A DNA stretch of 64,000 nucleotides from Agaricus subrufescens (Eukaryota; Basidiomycota; Agaricomycetes; Agaricales; Agaricaceae). Position 1 is the stretch's first letter, and every line of letters starts with the position of its first letter. Both the position numbers and the translations under genes were made by a program. The stretch covers positions 2,914,001 to 2,978,000 of the forward strand of contig CM057061.1 in assembly GCA_029945375.1 (NCBI GenBank), in the 5' to 3' direction. Below the pieces are notes generated by a model. The model ran no database searches, was not told the DNA's origin, and saw nothing but the letters and a program-made list of their open reading frames with translations. Below, one piece after another: positions 37,478 through 49,338 of the stretch.

Positions 37478-38552
37478 ATTCAGTTCAAGCTTGTACTATT
37501 TGATTGAGGGCAGCTCGGGTTGTACGCAGCTCGTGTAGTATTCAGTTTTCCTCTATACCCCAGACAGATCTTATCTATCTATGTGGACGTTATATCCCGC
37601 CTTGTGAATTAATTAATCGACAATGGACAATCTTATTCAACCCATGACAACGACTTCAGGAGTAATACTCGGCAGAACCTTCCTTATACTTTGACACTCA
37701 ACATTTCACGATCTGTTTTAGCACAAGTAGAGCCTTACTAGCATGAGCATCGTTGTTCTACAATTACAAAGAAATGGAGAGCTAGCTATACTAGGATAAA
37801 TTCATCGATCATCCGTTATCTGCGCACCGGACCGGGGAAAAAACGAATCGGAAATTGAAATATCTTGGAACGACAGAGGGACTGCATATTCGGCTTGTCG
37901 ATGTCCATAAGCATGATGTAACTGCCCATCTTACCCGTTTCCCCACGAGGAACCTTGTGCCGATGCCACTTATCACCGTTGATGATCACCTATGCGATCT
38001 TATAGGCTATAGCCTGCTGTTGGAGTGAATGACTTGTTAAGTGTTGTTTTACCCAGAACGTACCAACGAAATCCCTTACTAGTACTGGTTCTTTACCACG
38101 AGAAGTCCAAGAGATCGTTTCAGTTTGTTTGATAGCTATTAACGATGTTTGATCTTGTAACGTGTTTCCACAATAGAACGCTTACTTTCCTTGGCATTTC
38201 TAATCTTAACTTTTTACCCCTTGGCACTCACAGGACTTACAACAATTTCTCGCAGTTGGAGATTTTGGGGGGTTTGACAGGTCGCAGTATGCTTCTTCGC
38301 TCGATTAAGCGTTCTCGAGCGGAGATGATATAAATAGATTTCAGGGTCATACTTGATTACTGTACAAGATAATCGACCTTGACAAAATCACTCTTTTGAA
38401 TATTTCAATAAAGCGGCATGTTATGTTTCTATGACGTTCTATATAGTATTCGAACATGCCGATTGTTATATACACATTACTTATAACTTCAATCCACAAT
38501 ACACTTCATCAATATACAACTCGATTCGTCGAAACCTCGCTTGCTGGAAGGT
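37478..38552. other. intergenic, nothing recognised
   Basis: Boundary between the duplicated cluster and ordinary gene space. AT-rich and without supported coding frames. Confidence 0.5.
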
Positions 38553-39400
38553 TTAGTAGGAAGTGGTGGTTACCAACCCCTTGCTTTGGATTGATTTCCA
38601 AGAGTCACGGCTGAGGAGTTCGGTCAACCATCTGTTGACGTTGGGGCGGCCTACGCCAAAGTCGACACCGGCTTCGAAGAGGGCACCGGCCAAGGGGATG
38701 AAAGCGAGGTCGGCGAGGGTGAGTTCCTGGATGTGTGTAAGGTGGGAAAGATTAGAAAGAAAGAAGGTTTTAGAGAGGTTGTTTGAGACTGACGTTTCCG
38801 GCGAGGTATTTCTGCTTTGCGAGGATGGTTTCGAAGGTGTCGAATTTGGTGTTGAGAGTCGCCGTGTGTTCTTTGATCTTCGCATCGTCAGAGGGCTTTC
38901 CTAAGAACCTGGTTGTTTTTTCACATAGTCAGAATTAGAAGATGTAGAAAAAGGTTTGTATTTCTTACTTGGTGACGACGAGTTGGAAGAAGAGGCCAAA
39001 GGCGGGATCGTTGAAGTGAGCCAATTCGGTGAAGGTGGCTTGTTCGAATAGGGCCTGCGCCTTGGCGTCACCGGTAGGGATGAGTTTGGGACCTTGGTTG
39101 GCGTATTTGGTTGCGACGTAACGAGCGATGGCTCGGCTTTCGTAAAGGATAAAGCCATCATCGTCCTGGATAAAAGATGTTTTTAGTGAATAGATTTCAA
39201 TCTGGGTAATAGAAAGAACAGAAGCTGACGATGTAGGGGATCTGGCCGAAGGGTTGCTTGGAGGCGTGTTCGGGCAATTTTTGTTCGCCTTTCCCGAGAT
39301 CGACGTTGACCAACTCAAAGGGGACTTTCTTCTCGAGGAGGGCGAGGGCAGCAATTCGGCAGGGGGGAGAGATGTTAGTGGCGTAGAGCTTGAGGACCAT
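38553..39400 (-). CDS. glutathione S-transferase (phi-like class)
   Basis: Conjugates glutathione to electrophiles in the cytosol. Four exons join in frame: 39400-39230, 39165-38969, 38908-38794 and 38726-38553 (657 nt, 218 residues, normal GST size). The thioredoxin-fold N-terminal domain runs from MVLKLYATNISPPCRIAAL (Ser/Cys active-site region) through FGQIPYI and DDDGFILYESRAIARYVA, where the ES pair binds the glutathione glutamyl group. The C-terminal helical domain includes KYLAGN and LTLADLAFIPLAGALFEAG and ends WKSIQSKGLVTTTSY. The ESRAIARY motif and layout match the phi-like (GSTF) class found in basidiomycetes. It is transcribed away from the ARID gene. Confidence 0.92.
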
Positions 39401-39512
39401 GATGGATGATGAAGAAGAAGAAGTTTAGAGTGTAAGAGAGAAGTAAGGTTTGTGAGAGAGTGGGTTTGTGAGGTTTAATCGATAGTGAAGAATTATCGAT
39501 TGCCCCGGGTCC

Positions 39513-39520
39513 CTTATATA
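39513..39520 (-). promoter_or_regulatory. TATA box of the GST gene
   Basis: Reads TATATAAG on the minus strand, about 115 bp before the GST ATG. Confidence 0.45.
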
Positions 39521-40984
39521 CAATTTCCTCGTGCGATAATTCTGAGGGTGGGACATTGGAGAGAGGAGCAGGGCATGGACAAAAACGTCTAGAGACAGTG
39601 GGATTGCCTTGTAAGCAAGAGGTCAATCATAGAACAGCCGAACCAATAGAAGACTTCACGTGTTCGGGTGAGGTGGATATAGATATGTCCGTAAACGTTA
39701 GTGGTTATAGTCATGCAGTGAGTTCTTTTTTGCACACAGAGTACTAATCGATCCTCGTGATTGGATCTTCGTTAGATGAGAAAAACCTATTCCGGACTTT
39801 TGGGGGGTACCCCTCCCCCGGTTTTATTTTATTTTTGAGTACATCGGCTGGGAGTGGTTGATCATTGAAAGACAACGCTAAAGAGAAGAGAAGAGTCGGA
39901 CCGATTGCGCAATCGGCGAGTGGTTTGGCAGGTCCCTCGGTTTAGCCTTCTTGCTCCTTCAAGGAAAACGCTAATGATAATCACATGTGAGATCTTAATC
40001 TCGAGAGAAAGAGAGAGAGAGAGAGAGAACTTGTGACTGCGAGTTTGGCAGGTGTGGGTTACCTGACAAGTTATCATTTCTGCGGGTTTGTAAGTTTGAC
40101 GAAGAATAGCGGGTGGCTCTCTTATTATTACGTACGCCATATTATGTCCTCTCCCCCCCCTTATGGACGTTTAAAAGTAGAAGAAGAAAAAAAAAAACAA
40201 ACTGGGCCTAGAAGAGAGCAGTATGGAGTTGTGCTGGAATTTGAAAATTCCGCTTCGTTCCCACTGGTGTTGGGGGCGCTTAGTGTCCTATTATTTCTGG
40301 AAGAGGGAGAGGGAAAAAACAAGGATAACAGCCCAGAGTAAGCTGTCAAAACGAGTGACTGGAGCAGTTCTGCGGAGGCACGTCTGGCTTCTTCTTGCGC
40401 CATCATTGCTAAGCATTTGACATTGTCGATCTTGGGGAAAGCCCACGGGTTTTTGTTCCTTCCTTACCCTCTGGCACAGGCTATTCCCTTGCTGTCGCTC
40501 TCAGGGCTCAACTCGCCGATATCCGGATACACTCGGGGTTTTCTGGTAGAAAAGACCAAAGACCTTGGGTTGATTTTCTTATTCTTTTTGTGTTGTTCTT
40601 TTCTTTGGGGTTCGATGCTCTTCGATGGGTCAGAGCTTTTTTTGGCGTTGATGATCAAGAGCGTGCGGTTTGTGTGGAGGTTTGTGGAGGTTGCACCTGA
40701 TCGTGAGTAAGCCCCATGTGTGAGTGTGTCGTCCCTCACAGCTGATCCGGAGCAGCTTCTCGGGAATTGAGGGATGGTTAGTAAGGATAAATAGTCCTCT
40801 ACAAGACCGAGTACATGCCAAGAGGCGGACTGATACGCCCCCTCCCCGAGTGAGGGAACCCATGTACAAACTTTTTATGAGCATTGTGTGTAGTAAGAGG
40901 ATTGATTAGTCAGCGCATGATGATAAGTAAGTCAAGGAGGGATTGTGTGGAACTCAATTGAAAACGCCCAACAACATTAACGCG
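39521..40984. other. intergenic between GST and ARID gene
   Basis: Contains a GA microsatellite and C- and T-rich runs. Open frames here have no family signature. Upstream non-coding exons of the ARID gene could lie here. Confidence 0.5.
40003..40028. repeat. GA microsatellite
   Basis: About eleven GA units with one AA interruption. Confidence 0.85.
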
Positions 40985-43900
40985 ATGCCACCGTCAGGAC
41001 CAGGATCCATCTACCCCTTCGCCGACAAACAACATTTTGACAGTACTTACCGCGCAATATGTGCTCATAAAAACATCTCACTTGACCTTTCTCATCTGGT
41101 TGTGCATGGCACGTCGTTGGATCTTCATCAACTTCATCATCTCGTGTTCAAATCTGGGGGCGAGGCAAAGGTGAGAGACGTCGTTTGGGTTTCGTGGTGC
41201 TCTTTATGAGATTGGTCTGATGACGGGACTTTTTTTTTTTTGTGTGTGGTTTTTTGTATTTTTGGATAGGTGAGGGAGAAGGATTTGTGGGGGGATGTTG
41301 CGTTACAGATGGGATTCAATGATCCTTTCTCACCGTCAGCCGCTCAACGTTCCTTCTCGGATTCGAGAACTGAAAAACACGAAAGGTCGACTTTGACACA
41401 TTCTCCATTACCATCAACACCGTCATCCTCCACCGCAACAGCCGCAGCCACAGCAGTACCTCTACCACTTCCCCCCACCCTTGAAGGGACACCTGAATCG
41501 CAAACCAACTCAACTACTACGACTACGACTACTACTACTCCAACGATCACGACTATTTCACAGCATCTCTCACGTGTCTACAAGTTGTATCTCACGTTTT
41601 TTGATCAAGCGATTCAAGAGAACATTGCGCAGAATCGAGCGAGGGCACAAGCGGAGATGAAGGCTACAGCAGCTCAGGCTGCGAAAGTGCAGGCTAATGC
41701 ACAAGCCACCGCTCAAGCCACCGCCCAAGCCCATCTAACACACACACTCATACCTCATGGTATACCTCTAACGCAGTTCCTCACACAGTATGTTGGGCTC
41801 CAACCAAGTTATGTGGATAATATCTCGGCGCAGGAGAGGTTTTTGTTGTTGGAGTGGACGCAGATGAGTGAGGGGGATTTGAGGACGAAGATGAAGGCGA
41901 CGGAGAGTATTGTTGGGGTGGTTGGGAGGGTGAGAGATAAGTTGAAGGAGATGAGAGAGGGTTCGTCGAGTGGGGTGAGAGAACGGCCTGGGTTTACGAC
42001 TTCGGTTGCTGTGGGGATCGTTTTGCCTGGTTCGAAGCCGAATCCGCCTCCACCGCCCAGTGCGCCACCCATTGGACCTGTTCCCCCCGTTCCTGAACCC
42101 TCTCCTGTACCACCTTTGCCGACGATGTCGGGATCGTCATCGCAGGCCTGCGTGAGGTTTATCTCTTCTGGATTGAAGGGTGAACCTCTGCCACCTCCGG
42201 AACCGAAAATGGGATCCAAATCCTCGTTTGAGGTGGTATACAGGCTGCTTCAGGAATGTAAAAGTATGTGCTTGTTTGTTTTTTTTTGAGCGCCTTTTTA
42301 CTTAATTGATGCTGTGCGCAGTAACTGAAGCTTCGTTGGATAATTCGATGGATTCTATTATTGTCCCCGCTGAGAAACTTCCTGAACATCATGCGCTGTT
42401 GGACAAGGTTTCGCAGGCTTGTGCAGAAATTGATACAAAGCTCGCGATGATTCACGATGTTCTACAGCAAGAGAACTATATAAAGAGGATGATTATTATT
42501 GTACGTTTTGTCCCCCCCTCCCCGTCGTGATTTAAACAAACGTTTATTTCATCTCTAGGCATCACAAATCGTGTATCAAAAGTCGCTGCTGACGAAAGAA
42601 GATTGGGAACGACGATACGTCTTGTCGGTGGATATGCTTAAATCAATGTTGGCGGAGATACAGTATCTTGTGGGGTTGTATAACCAGAAGATACGGGGGT
42701 TGATGGATGCGTTTCAGAGTACGGTGTCGCAGCTGGGGCATGATGCGGCTGTTCAGCAGTTGCCTGCTTGGGTGCAGGTGCAGTTGCAGCAACAGGCGCG
42801 GGAGGCGGCGATGCAGCCTCCGCCGCCGTTGAATTATACGCCGGAGGAATATGCGGCGATGGCACCGGAGGAGAGGCAGCAAGCGAGACAGATGCAGAGG
42901 GCACAGGAGGCTGAAGCGGAGATTGTGAAGTTTAAGGAGGGTTATCAGAAGGAGGGCCCTGAGGAGATGATCCGGTGGATTGAGAATCGGTGCCGGCCAT
43001 TGAAGAACCTTTTTGAAGAGTATTTGGAGCAGAGGAAGGTGCTGGAGGACCGGTTGAAGGAGAGGGAGCGGGAGCGAGAGGAGGAGGAGGAAGAGAAGAG
43101 GTATAGTGCTATGGGGAGACGGAGATGGTCGTTGCGGGAGGAGGATGCGGCTTTAAGAGACGCGGCGATTGCAGGTGGTATGACCAAGCTTCCATTGACG
43201 AAGCGGACCAAGGCGACAAAGTCGGAATGGAGTATTGATGGGGCACTGGGGCTACCGTTCACCGAAGAGGAACACGCGGCTGCGGTGCTATTCGTGCAAT
43301 GTGCGACCCAGGAATTTGGGGCCCTGCGTAAGTGGCTTTTTTGTGTGGCGGGATGGGAGTTGACATTGGACTTGGAATAGCTGCGACGGCCCAGATGCTG
43401 AGCTGGGATACGGATCTGACGCCGGAAGAACAAAAGGAGTATCATCGGCTGCATGACAAGGGGTATCGACAGTATCAAGAGTACGGGCCAAAGACGGCGT
43501 TATTGCATCTGCTGATGGGCCAAGACTCGACCACGAAGCGGTTCATTGTCATCGTAAGCTATTTTTGTGGGTGGACTTTCGGCGTGAAATGGCTAAAAAT
43601 GGGGGTGACAGGGCTATGTGCTGTCGTATCAGCAGCATGTGTTTGCGACCGGGACGAAACGGTACATCCTGACGCTGGACCAGCTGGAGGAATGGGTGGA
43701 AGATTATGCGGACATCATTGAGGAGTTTATAGAGCGGAAGAACGCGATGCACCGGGAACAGGTGGAGTCGCACATGAGGAGCATCGGGCGGATACTGGAT
43801 CTGAGCGGGGTGGACATTGGGGCGCTGGCGGGGAGCGGGGCGCGGAAGGGGCGGGGGAAGAACAACAAGAAGAAGAAAAAGAAGAAGGCGGGGGGCGGGG

Positions 43901-43995
43901 GTGGGGAGGAGGTGGGGGAGGAGGAGGAGGAGCGGATGGCGGATGTGCTGGTCGGGGTAGTAGACTTTCTGGAGATGTACCGGAGCCGGATCTGA
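40985..43995 (+). CDS. ARID-domain protein, SWI1-like chromatin remodelling subunit
   Basis: Likely the DNA-binding ARID subunit of a SWI/SNF complex in the nucleus. Six exons: 40985-41170, 41270-42263, 42322-42500, 42559-43327, 43381-43553, 43612-43995, totalling 2,685 nt (894 residues). The ARID runs from about residue 12 to 160: HKNISLDLSHLVVHG, LDLHQLHHLVFKSGGEAKV, LWGDVALQMGF, then after a Thr/Pro-rich insert ISQHLSRVYKLYLTFFDQ. A Gln/Ala-rich helix, a proline-rich stretch near PPPPPSAPPIGPVPP, a long coiled coil (EREREREEEEEEKR) and a basic KKKKKKK tail follow. The start is the first ATG in frame; upstream exons are possible because SWI1 proteins often have a long N-terminus. An insert inside the ARID before the last helix is unusual. 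Confidence 0.82.
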
Positions 43996-44237
43996 ATGCA
44001 CTGCTGATCCGGTTATCACGTGGGAGGAGGGGCCGATTAAAAAATTTAAAAAGCAAGGAAAAATGAGGTGGAGGTTATCGCCGCGTATTTATTAGGTGCG
44101 CCACTCTTTCCGGCTGTCTCTGCTGCCCCCATGCTCAGACTCGCCCACAGTGCCGCCGTCAGTTCCCCTTGTGTTGCTCCTGATCCGTGTGTTGATGTTT
44201 GTCCCAGCGTCCCATCGCCCGCCGTCTCCCTGCCAGC

Positions 44238-46144
44238 ATGCTGCGTTTCCAGTCCTCCATTCCGGCCCTCCCCGTCCCCACCCTCCAGGACACCTGCGCA
44301 AAGTATCTCGAATCCCTCAGGCCCCTCCTCTCTCTCGATGCCTATGCAAACTCACAGAAGATCGTGGACAGCTTCCTCGCCTCGCCGCAGGCCGCACAGC
44401 TGCAGACGCGTCTCCAGGACCGCGCCGCCCAGCCCGGCATGGACAACTGGCTCGCCGACTGGTGGAACGACGCCGCATACATGGGCTACCGAGACCCCGT
44501 CGTCGTCTTTGTCAGCTACTTTTTTGTTCATATGCAGGACAAGCTCTGCCGGGACCAGGCCAAGAGGGCCTCTCACCTCGTCAAGGCCATGCTACCCTTC
44601 CGCGAGCTTGTAGAGAGGTGCGTTGGGCTTTCCTGTTGGCTCCGCCCACTCACCGGTTTATGCAGCGGCCGTTTAGAACCGGAAAAGATCAAGAGTACAC
44701 CCTTGTGCATGGCTTCTTACAAATGGCTCTTCCATTCTTCGAGATACCCAGTCAAGCCTTCGGATACCGCCCAAAAGTTTGATCCCAAAACCCACAACCA
44801 TCTAGCCGTCATCCGCAAGAACAAGTTTTTCATTGTCCCCCTTGCCGACTCTACCGGTCGCGAGCTGTCCGCTGCCGAACTGGAATTCCAGTTCAACAGG
44901 ATCATCGCTGCTGCTGGGGAGAAACCAGATTCACACCCTGTTGGCGCGCTTACTGGTGACAACCGCGATCTATGGGCCGATGCCAGACAAACTTTGTTGG
45001 CTGCTTCTCCTGATGGCAAGAACGAAGAACTGCTGAGGAAGATTGAAAGCGCGATGATTGTCCTCTCTCTCGATGATACTAAACCTGTGACAAGAGAAGA
45101 TGTCAGTTGGGGCACCTGGGTCGGTGACGGTCGTAACAGGTTTTACGACAAACACCAATGTCAGTTGACTAACAAGTTCATTTTGCGATCCGCCCCTCAT
45201 TGATGATTGTCATAGTGATCGTATATGAAAATGGTCGCTCGGGATTCTTGGGTGAACACTCGTGTATGGATGGTACCCCCACCCTTCGCATGAACGAGTT
45301 CATCCTTGCCACTATTGCCGGTGGCAAAGTCGACCTAGGTTCTCCCACCGTCTCCAACCCTTCTTCCCTTCCAGAACCCGAACAACTCAACTTTACTCTT
45401 AATGATAATGTTAAATCCCTCATTAATGACGCTGCCCAGCGTTTCGACCAGCTCGTGGCTAAACACGACCTGCACGTCCTTCACTATGAAGGATATGGTA
45501 AAAATCTGATGAAGCATCATAAATTTTCACCAGATGCTTGGGCACAACTCGTCAAGCAGTTGGCTTTCCATAAAATGTTTGGAAGGCCGGGTGTGACTTA
45601 CGAGTCTGCTCAGACGAGGAAATTCAAGTTGGGTAGGACAGAGGTGATCAGGAGTGCTAGTCAAGAGAGTAAAGAGTGGGCTGAGGCGATGTTGGATCCG
45701 CGAATGGCGTCGGACCCTATCCATCTTCGAGAGCTTTTCAGGAAAGCCGTTCAGAGGCATATCCAGTATTCGACTTGGGCTGCGGATGGACAGGGCGTAG
45801 ATCGTCATTTGTTTGGCCTCAAGAAACTCGTACGCCAGGATCGGGGAGAGGAGATACCCGAGTTGTATAAAGATGAGGCGTTTGGGAAGTCGAGTCATTG
45901 GGAGTTGAGTACGAGTCAGTTGAGTAGTAGGTATTTTGATGGGTGGGGGTATGGAGAGGTTGTTGAGGATGGGTATGGATTGTCGTATTCGATTGGGGAT
46001 GAGTATGTGAGGTGGACGATTACGAGTTTGAAGAGGAGGACGGGGGAGTTGAAGCATTATTTGGCGGAGGCTGCGACGGAGGTTAGGTTGATGATGGAGG
46101 CTGCGGAGAGGAAGGAGAAGGCGGCTGGGAAGAGTAAGATGTGA
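44238..46144 (+). CDS. carnitine O-acyltransferase (carnitine acetyltransferase-like)
   Basis: Transfers acyl groups between CoA and carnitine, for moving acetyl or acyl units between peroxisome, cytosol and mitochondrion. Three exons: 44238-44617, 44666-45159, 45216-46144 (1,803 nt, 600 residues). Start MLRFQSSIPALPVPTLQDTC, with the family-typical LPVPTLQ. Other motifs: YLESLRPLL, DNWLADWW (here with the ADWWNDAAYMGYRDPVV block), GEHSCMDGTP with the catalytic His, and GYGKNLMKHHKFSPDAW. The protein ends KSKM, compatible with a peroxisomal PTS1 signal. The ATG lies 243 bp after the stop of the ARID gene on the same strand. Confidence 0.93.
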
Positions 46145-48585
46145 TTTTTTTTTTTTTTTGATGCATAGAGGATTTGTGGACATGCTCTTTTTTTGATCTT
46201 GCTGATTTGTTTTGGTGCTGAGTAGATGGGAGACTACTTATTTACGGACTTAATATCATTTTTGATTGCGTTGGATTGGGTTTGACGGTGATTGGGTTTA
46301 CAATATAGAAAAAAAAACCTTCTGGAGGAAAATGGGGAAAGATGTTTGGATGACCCACGTTAGCCACCGGAGGTGCTGTTTACAAAGCTGATATAAGTTA
46401 CTAAACGACTGTTTTTTTTATTCAAACATTCAGCGGGTTTTGGTTTGTCCTTGGGATAGACGGTAGTATGTCCTGCGTATGCCCAGCGCGGCGGTAAGGA
46501 TCTACATCTCTTTTCAATGTCTGCACCTCGTCTTTTGGACATTTTTGTGTAGCGCCTTTTTCATGATAATTGCTCTCCACGAACAACAATGCATTTTTTT
46601 AGATAACACTTCTTGCTTCGTATCTTTTATGGGGTATGTGTGTAGCTACTAGACTTCCTTTTAAAAAAACAAAGTGGGTCTCCCCGGGCCGTCCGGACCG
46701 TCCGGGTAGAGAATACATGTTTCTGGATCCATGATCGCTCTCCACGACCAAGATGTATTTTCAGGGTTTTGTATAAATCTTCTTTGCTTCCATATTATTC
46801 TGGGGTTTGTGTATAGCTACTAAACTTCTCCTGAAGCAAAAAAAAAAAAAAACGGGTTTCTCCGAGCCATTGGGGTTGAGAGTGAGTGTTTGTGGATCGA
46901 TGATCGCTCTCCACGACCGAGATGTATTCTTCCATAACATTCTGGGGTTTGTGTGTGATACCTAAATTCTTCTTGAAAAAAGAGCTTCTCCCTATCCGGG
47001 ATGGGAGTAAAATGTTTTTGCTTAGGCTGTGGAGGTCTCGACACCCTCCCCAAAACGGGCCATTTGGGTTGAAAGTGAGTGTTTTGCTTGGGTTTTGGCG
47101 GACTCAATTCCCCATGGGTACCAACAAGGTTAATACGTAGCCTTAGAGGGTCATAGTCTGGGACGACGAAGACGAGAATGAGAAAAACTTGGTCCATGAA
47201 CGCCGTCGAGCCTGAAGAGAGGGAGAGAGAGAAGACGAAGCTCAGTCCAATATTATCCCTGCCAGGTTCTTGGTATGCGTGAGTTATGCTTAAGGCAAAA
47301 AAGATGCCTTCTGTTCTCTGTTTTGTTTTAGCCTGGGAGTGAGGTTAGCCAGTTGGAGATATGATAGGATATCCTAACTCTGAAAGACGATTTGGATACA
47401 CATGGCTTACATCTTTAGGAGAAATGAGTTAGAGAGGCCCGCAATTAGTCTTTTCGGGGTGCTTCTGTGAGTTTATAATGTGATGAGTCCCAAGAACTTC
47501 GGAAATATCGCGTGCGTTCTTCCCAGCAAGGTCCCAACGGTAGTCTTCCGAAGCCGCCGCCGACTGTTGAAAAGGTTTTTGGATAATTTGCGGTGAGCTA
47601 AATTCGCGAGAGGTGACCTTTGTCACATGAACTCCTCCAGGCTAGTGACTGAACCTGATTCATACCTGAAAGACGCGGTGCCGAAAAGCCGCTAGAGGAT
47701 AGATCTAGGAAAGAAAAAGGCTAAACGATTGCGAGTTGTGAGCGTCGATTGGAGGCCTCGTGGAATAGTCGGAGTATTTTTACGGCTGAACGTTGAACAG
47801 GTTATACTATCATTCATTGTCTAAACTTGGTGTCTACTTGGTGCCTACCACAATTTAAATGACCAGCTGCTAGGCGTGGCGTAAAAGACTTGAGATGAAT
47901 ACAACCTCGTACAAACTAAGGTATAGAGCTTGATCGTCTGACCAACAGTATGTAATGGCTTGTCATAAGGACATTGAAATAGGTATGTGATTTTGTTGCC
48001 AAATGCTAGTCCCCTCTGCATCGTCGCTCCGGTCTGTGAACGAATGTTTTGAATAACGCCACAATCCCGAGACGTGGTAAAGAGTGGCTGATTGCTTCGC
48101 CCTTGACCCAGACAAAGAAGATCATTGTGACGCTTCCCCCCTGTGATCATATGAGTCCACGCTCTCAGGGTCCAAGATCTGATTTACGGGCGATTCTCCA
48201 TGCTTCGATATTCCGTGGCCAAGCTCATCATTGCATCAGTTGAGGTGCTCGCTCAGTTGTCAGGTGTTCTGTCTGAAAGAATGGAATCTTACTTAGACCG
48301 GGAAGTTTGGGTGGCTTCTTCCGGCCATGAAGGGGACTGGTGAAGTCGAATGAATTGACACTTTTGATGGTTTGAGATTTTCATTGTCTTTCCACGCTGT
48401 TGCCTTGCATTGGATGGGGTAGAGACCATAAATTATGAACGTGGGGACCAGACCATAGGCGGTTTACAAGTGATATATATACGTAATATGCAAATCCTTT
48501 GTATCAAAGGGTAAGGCTATCCTGCGAAAGGTGTTCAGTTAGGTTTCTGTAGTGCAGCGGCGTCCGACGTACCAAACACCCAATG
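46145..48585. other. intergenic with tandem repeats
   Basis: 2.4 kb without a gene. The first kilobase holds an imperfect tandem repeat (separate entry). The remainder has short frames only. Confidence 0.55.
46565..47085. repeat. imperfect tandem repeat, about 165-bp unit, three copies
   Basis: CGCTCTCCACGAC-type blocks recur at about 46571, 46736 and 46905. Each is followed by GATGTATT (first copy GCATTT), a GGGGTTTGTGT-type block and a poly-A run, then a GGGTTTCTCC-type or GAGTGAGTG block. No coding content. Confidence 0.7.
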
Positions 48586-49338
48586 CTATTGACAGATCCA
48601 TTCAGTCACCTCATTCTGTTTGCGCCAAGAAATAACCTCCAACCGACGATCAACGACTTGCCCCAGTTGTCCATAGACACGTCTCGAAGGGCATCGCATA
48701 AGTATTTGCAACTTCTTTAGCGTGGGTAGTGCGTTCAGTAGACTGAGCTCGTTTTGGAATTGATATTGGCCACCTCGGACTTCGATTGACCAGTACATCA
48801 ATTCTTTCAGCGATGCCAGCCACTTCATATCGACGTTATGTAGAAAGAGGTGGTCCAACAGCCATAATTTATTCAATTGCCCACACAACACCCGACCGTA
48901 TTTTGCGTTCGTAAAGGGAACCCAGAAATCCCACAATCCCATGATGGTCAGATTGGTAAGTCGAGTATGGCAGAATTCGTCAGAAGAGATGATGGGTATG
49001 AGATCGTGACCGTTACAGGCGAGGGTGGTGAGACGAGTGCATCTGGGGATTATATTGTCTTGGTCTTTTATGATCCAGAGTCGACGAATGCGAGGTGCGA
49101 TCTTGTCGTCTGCAGTAAGAAAGTGGCCGAACAGGGTAGTTGAGTGGGATGTGGAGAGGACGATGGGAACTATGGGTAAACAGGTCAACCTGCATAGGTT
49201 GTACAAGACGCGAGAGGTTGAGAGGAGAGCAGCATAATGTTTCTGGGAGGTCGAGGAGTAAGTGAGGGCGATTTCGAGGAGGAGCTCCGGAGGGAGTCGT
49301 GAAAGATATGGACCGAGGGAAGATTCGGGGATATTCAT
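48586..49338 (-). CDS. F-box-like / leucine-rich protein
   Basis: Single exon, 250 residues, ATG at 49338 (MNIPESSLGPYLSRLPPE). LSRLPPELLLEIALTYSS resembles the first helix of an F-box, with LLSTSRVLYNL following. The rest has irregular leucine-rich repeats (RLWIIKD, TRLTTLACN, TRLTNLTIMGLWDFW). It would act as a substrate adaptor of an SCF ubiquitin ligase if the F-box is real. Related in layout to the gene at 60339: both have LW..., a TNLVTLAC/TRLTTLAC line and a TMxxWxxW line. No membrane segment. Confidence 0.75.
   Translation of the reverse strand: MNIPESSLGPYLSRLPPELLLEIALTYSSTSQKHYAALLSTSRVLYNLCRLTCLPIVPIVLSTSHSTTLFGHFLTADDKIAPRIRRLWIIKDQDNIIPRCTRLTTLACNGHDLIPIISSDEFCHTRLTNLTIMGLWDFWVPFTNAKYGRVLCGQLNKLWLLDHLFLHNVDMKWLASLKELMYWSIEVRGGQYQFQNELSLLNALPTLKKLQILMRCPSRRVYGQLGQVVDRRLEVISWRKQNEVTEWICQ

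Noticed and set aside
42638..42904. Pro/Ala-rich minus-strand frames opposite the ARID gene
   Set aside because: Shadows of the Glu/Gln-rich coding strand. No independent start context or domain.
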